From Micromonospora sp. Llam0 (GTDB taxonomy: Bacteria; Actinomycetota; Actinomycetes; Mycobacteriales; Micromonosporaceae), in assembly GCF_003751085.1 (NCBI RefSeq), contig NZ_RJJY01000002.1, positions 868,001 through 932,000 on the forward strand: 64,000 bases of DNA. Reading direction: 5' to 3'. The position numbers and the translations under genes are program-made. Of this stretch, positions 60,423 through 64,000 are shown piece after piece. Each line of letters begins with the position of its first letter. Position 1 is the first letter of the stretch. The notes beneath the pieces are model-generated. The model made no database searches and was not told where the DNA came from. It worked only from the letters and a program-made list of their open reading frames with translations.

Positions 60423-61324
60423 TCAGGACGTGACGTCCTTGCGGGTGAACCGCCAGAACGCCAACGACAGGAAGACCGTGGCGTACGCCAACGCCGACAC
60501 GCAGCCGCGTACCACATCGTCGGTCTGCATCGGGGTCGACAGCAACCCCAGCCAGGCGGTGCTGAAATGGGTCGGCAGGAAGTCGCGCAGCACGCCCAGC
60601 GCGGTGATCTGGTCCAGGATGCTGGACAGGATCCACAGCAGCACCGCGCCGCCGACCGCGCCGAGCGCCGCGTCGGTCGACACCGACAGCAGGAACGCCA
60701 GCGACGCCACGATCAGCAGCACCACCGCCAGGTAGCCGAGGATGGCGAGCAGCCGCAGCGTGCCCTCCCCGGCTGGGATCTCGGCGGCCACCGTCGAACG
60801 CAGCGGCGACCACCCGTACCGCAGGGTGCCGACCAGCAGCGCGGTCGCGGCGAGGATCAGGATCGACAACCCGGAGTACGCCAACGCGGCGGCCAGCTTC
60901 ACCGCCAGCAGCCGGGCCCGGGGCACCGGCACGGCCAGCAGGTAGCGCAGGCTCCCCCAGCTCGCCTCGCTGGCCACCGTGTCGCCGCAGAACAACGCCA
61001 CCGCCACCACCAGCAGAAACGTCGACGACACGAAGATGGTGAACAGGGCGAAGTTCAACCCGCCGGTGGTGGCCAGCTCGACCAGACTGGCGAACTCGCC
61101 GCCGCCGTTGTCGTCGTCACCGTCGTCGAACTCGAAGGCGATCAGCACGATCAGCGGAAGCAGCACCATGAAGCCCAGGGTCAGCTGGGTGCGGCGGCGG
61201 GCCGCCTGGCGGCGTACCTCGGCCCAGAACGGCAAGGTGGCGCGGGCCCGGTAGCCGGCGGCGGCGCCGGACTGGTCGACCGGCCGGTCCGGCTGTCGCA
61301 GGTCCGATGATTCGACGGTAGCCA

Positions 61325-61325
<1 letters not shown>
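60423..61325 (-). CDS. ABC-2 type transporter permease
   Basis: The product is 300 aa with six predicted membrane helices. After a polar N-terminus, FWAEVRRQAARRRTQLTLGFMVLLPLIVLIAFEF opens the fold. ALFCGDTVASEASWGSLRYLLAVPVPRARLLAVK is the ABC-2 intracellular coupling region, and the last helices end RKDVTS. The ATG overlaps the preceding TGA by one base, so it is translated with the ATPase fusion gene upstream. The two would form an exporter of unknown cargo. Confidence 0.9.

Positions 61326-64000
<2,675 letters not shown>

Overview
The window is GC-rich, gene-dense actinobacterial chromosome, most likely from a Micromonosporaceae-type organism. Evidence: a truncated mycothiol synthase, a mycothiol-type arsenate reductase set, PhoP-type GTTCA boxes repeating every 11 bp, a CIRCE-controlled solitary groEL, an IniB/IniA cluster, and many promoters of the form TANNNT followed 6-7 nt later by the start codon (leaderless transcripts). 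The family assignment is inference from gene content.

Region 1 (0-7.4 kb) is a rearranged phosphate locus. The end of mshD is followed by pstB. It converges on pstA-pstC-pstS across a 24-bp perfect inverted repeat that acts as a terminator. pstB and pstS each have their own PHO box. An IS4-family element with 28-bp ends sits just upstream of pstS. Beyond it lie a third PHO box, an internally deleted pstB relic and an OmpR-type regulator without a receiver aspartate. Region 2 (7.4-20 kb) holds a NUDIX hydrolase, a Gfo/Idh/MocA oxidoreductase, an arsenic island (ArsR, ACR3 pump, ArsC, and a divergent ArsR-phosphatase-phosphatase fusion), a second phosphate block (PiT transporter, DUF47 partner, PPK2, fourth PHO box), a DUF402 protein, a DinG-like helicase, an AI-2E-family permease and a GroES-like co-chaperonin.

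Region 3 (20.2-28.5 kb) is the most interesting accessory stretch. It is a tight four-gene operon: TPR protein, small one-TM EACC1-like protein, CHAT protease fused to a STAND NTPase, second TPR protein. The TPRs are built from nearly identical 120-bp repeats. The layout matches the NTPase/CHAT biological-conflict systems described in multicellular actinobacteria. Two XRE-type regulators with helical sensor regions lie on the opposite strand beside it.

Region 4 (28.5-49.3 kb) is mostly housekeeping: PrsW protease, FUSC permease, GlcD-type oxidase, GlpD, a membrane-tethered subtilase, GroEL with twin CIRCE operators, cold-shock protein, serine hydrolase, acetyltransferases, PaaN, threonine synthase under a SAM-I riboswitch, a STAS-like protein, an inositol-monophosphatase-family enzyme and small proteins.

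Region 5 (49.3-60.4 kb) is an Ini-like module: transmembrane Hsp70, dynamin-like GTPase, LuxR-type ATPase regulator, low-complexity IniB-like protein, second dynamin-like GTPase and an acidic protein. The IniB-like and acidic genes share a C-tract/G-tract inverted repeat in their upstream regions. The window ends in an ABC-2 permease translationally linked to a hydrolase-TM-ABC ATPase fusion that runs off the right edge.
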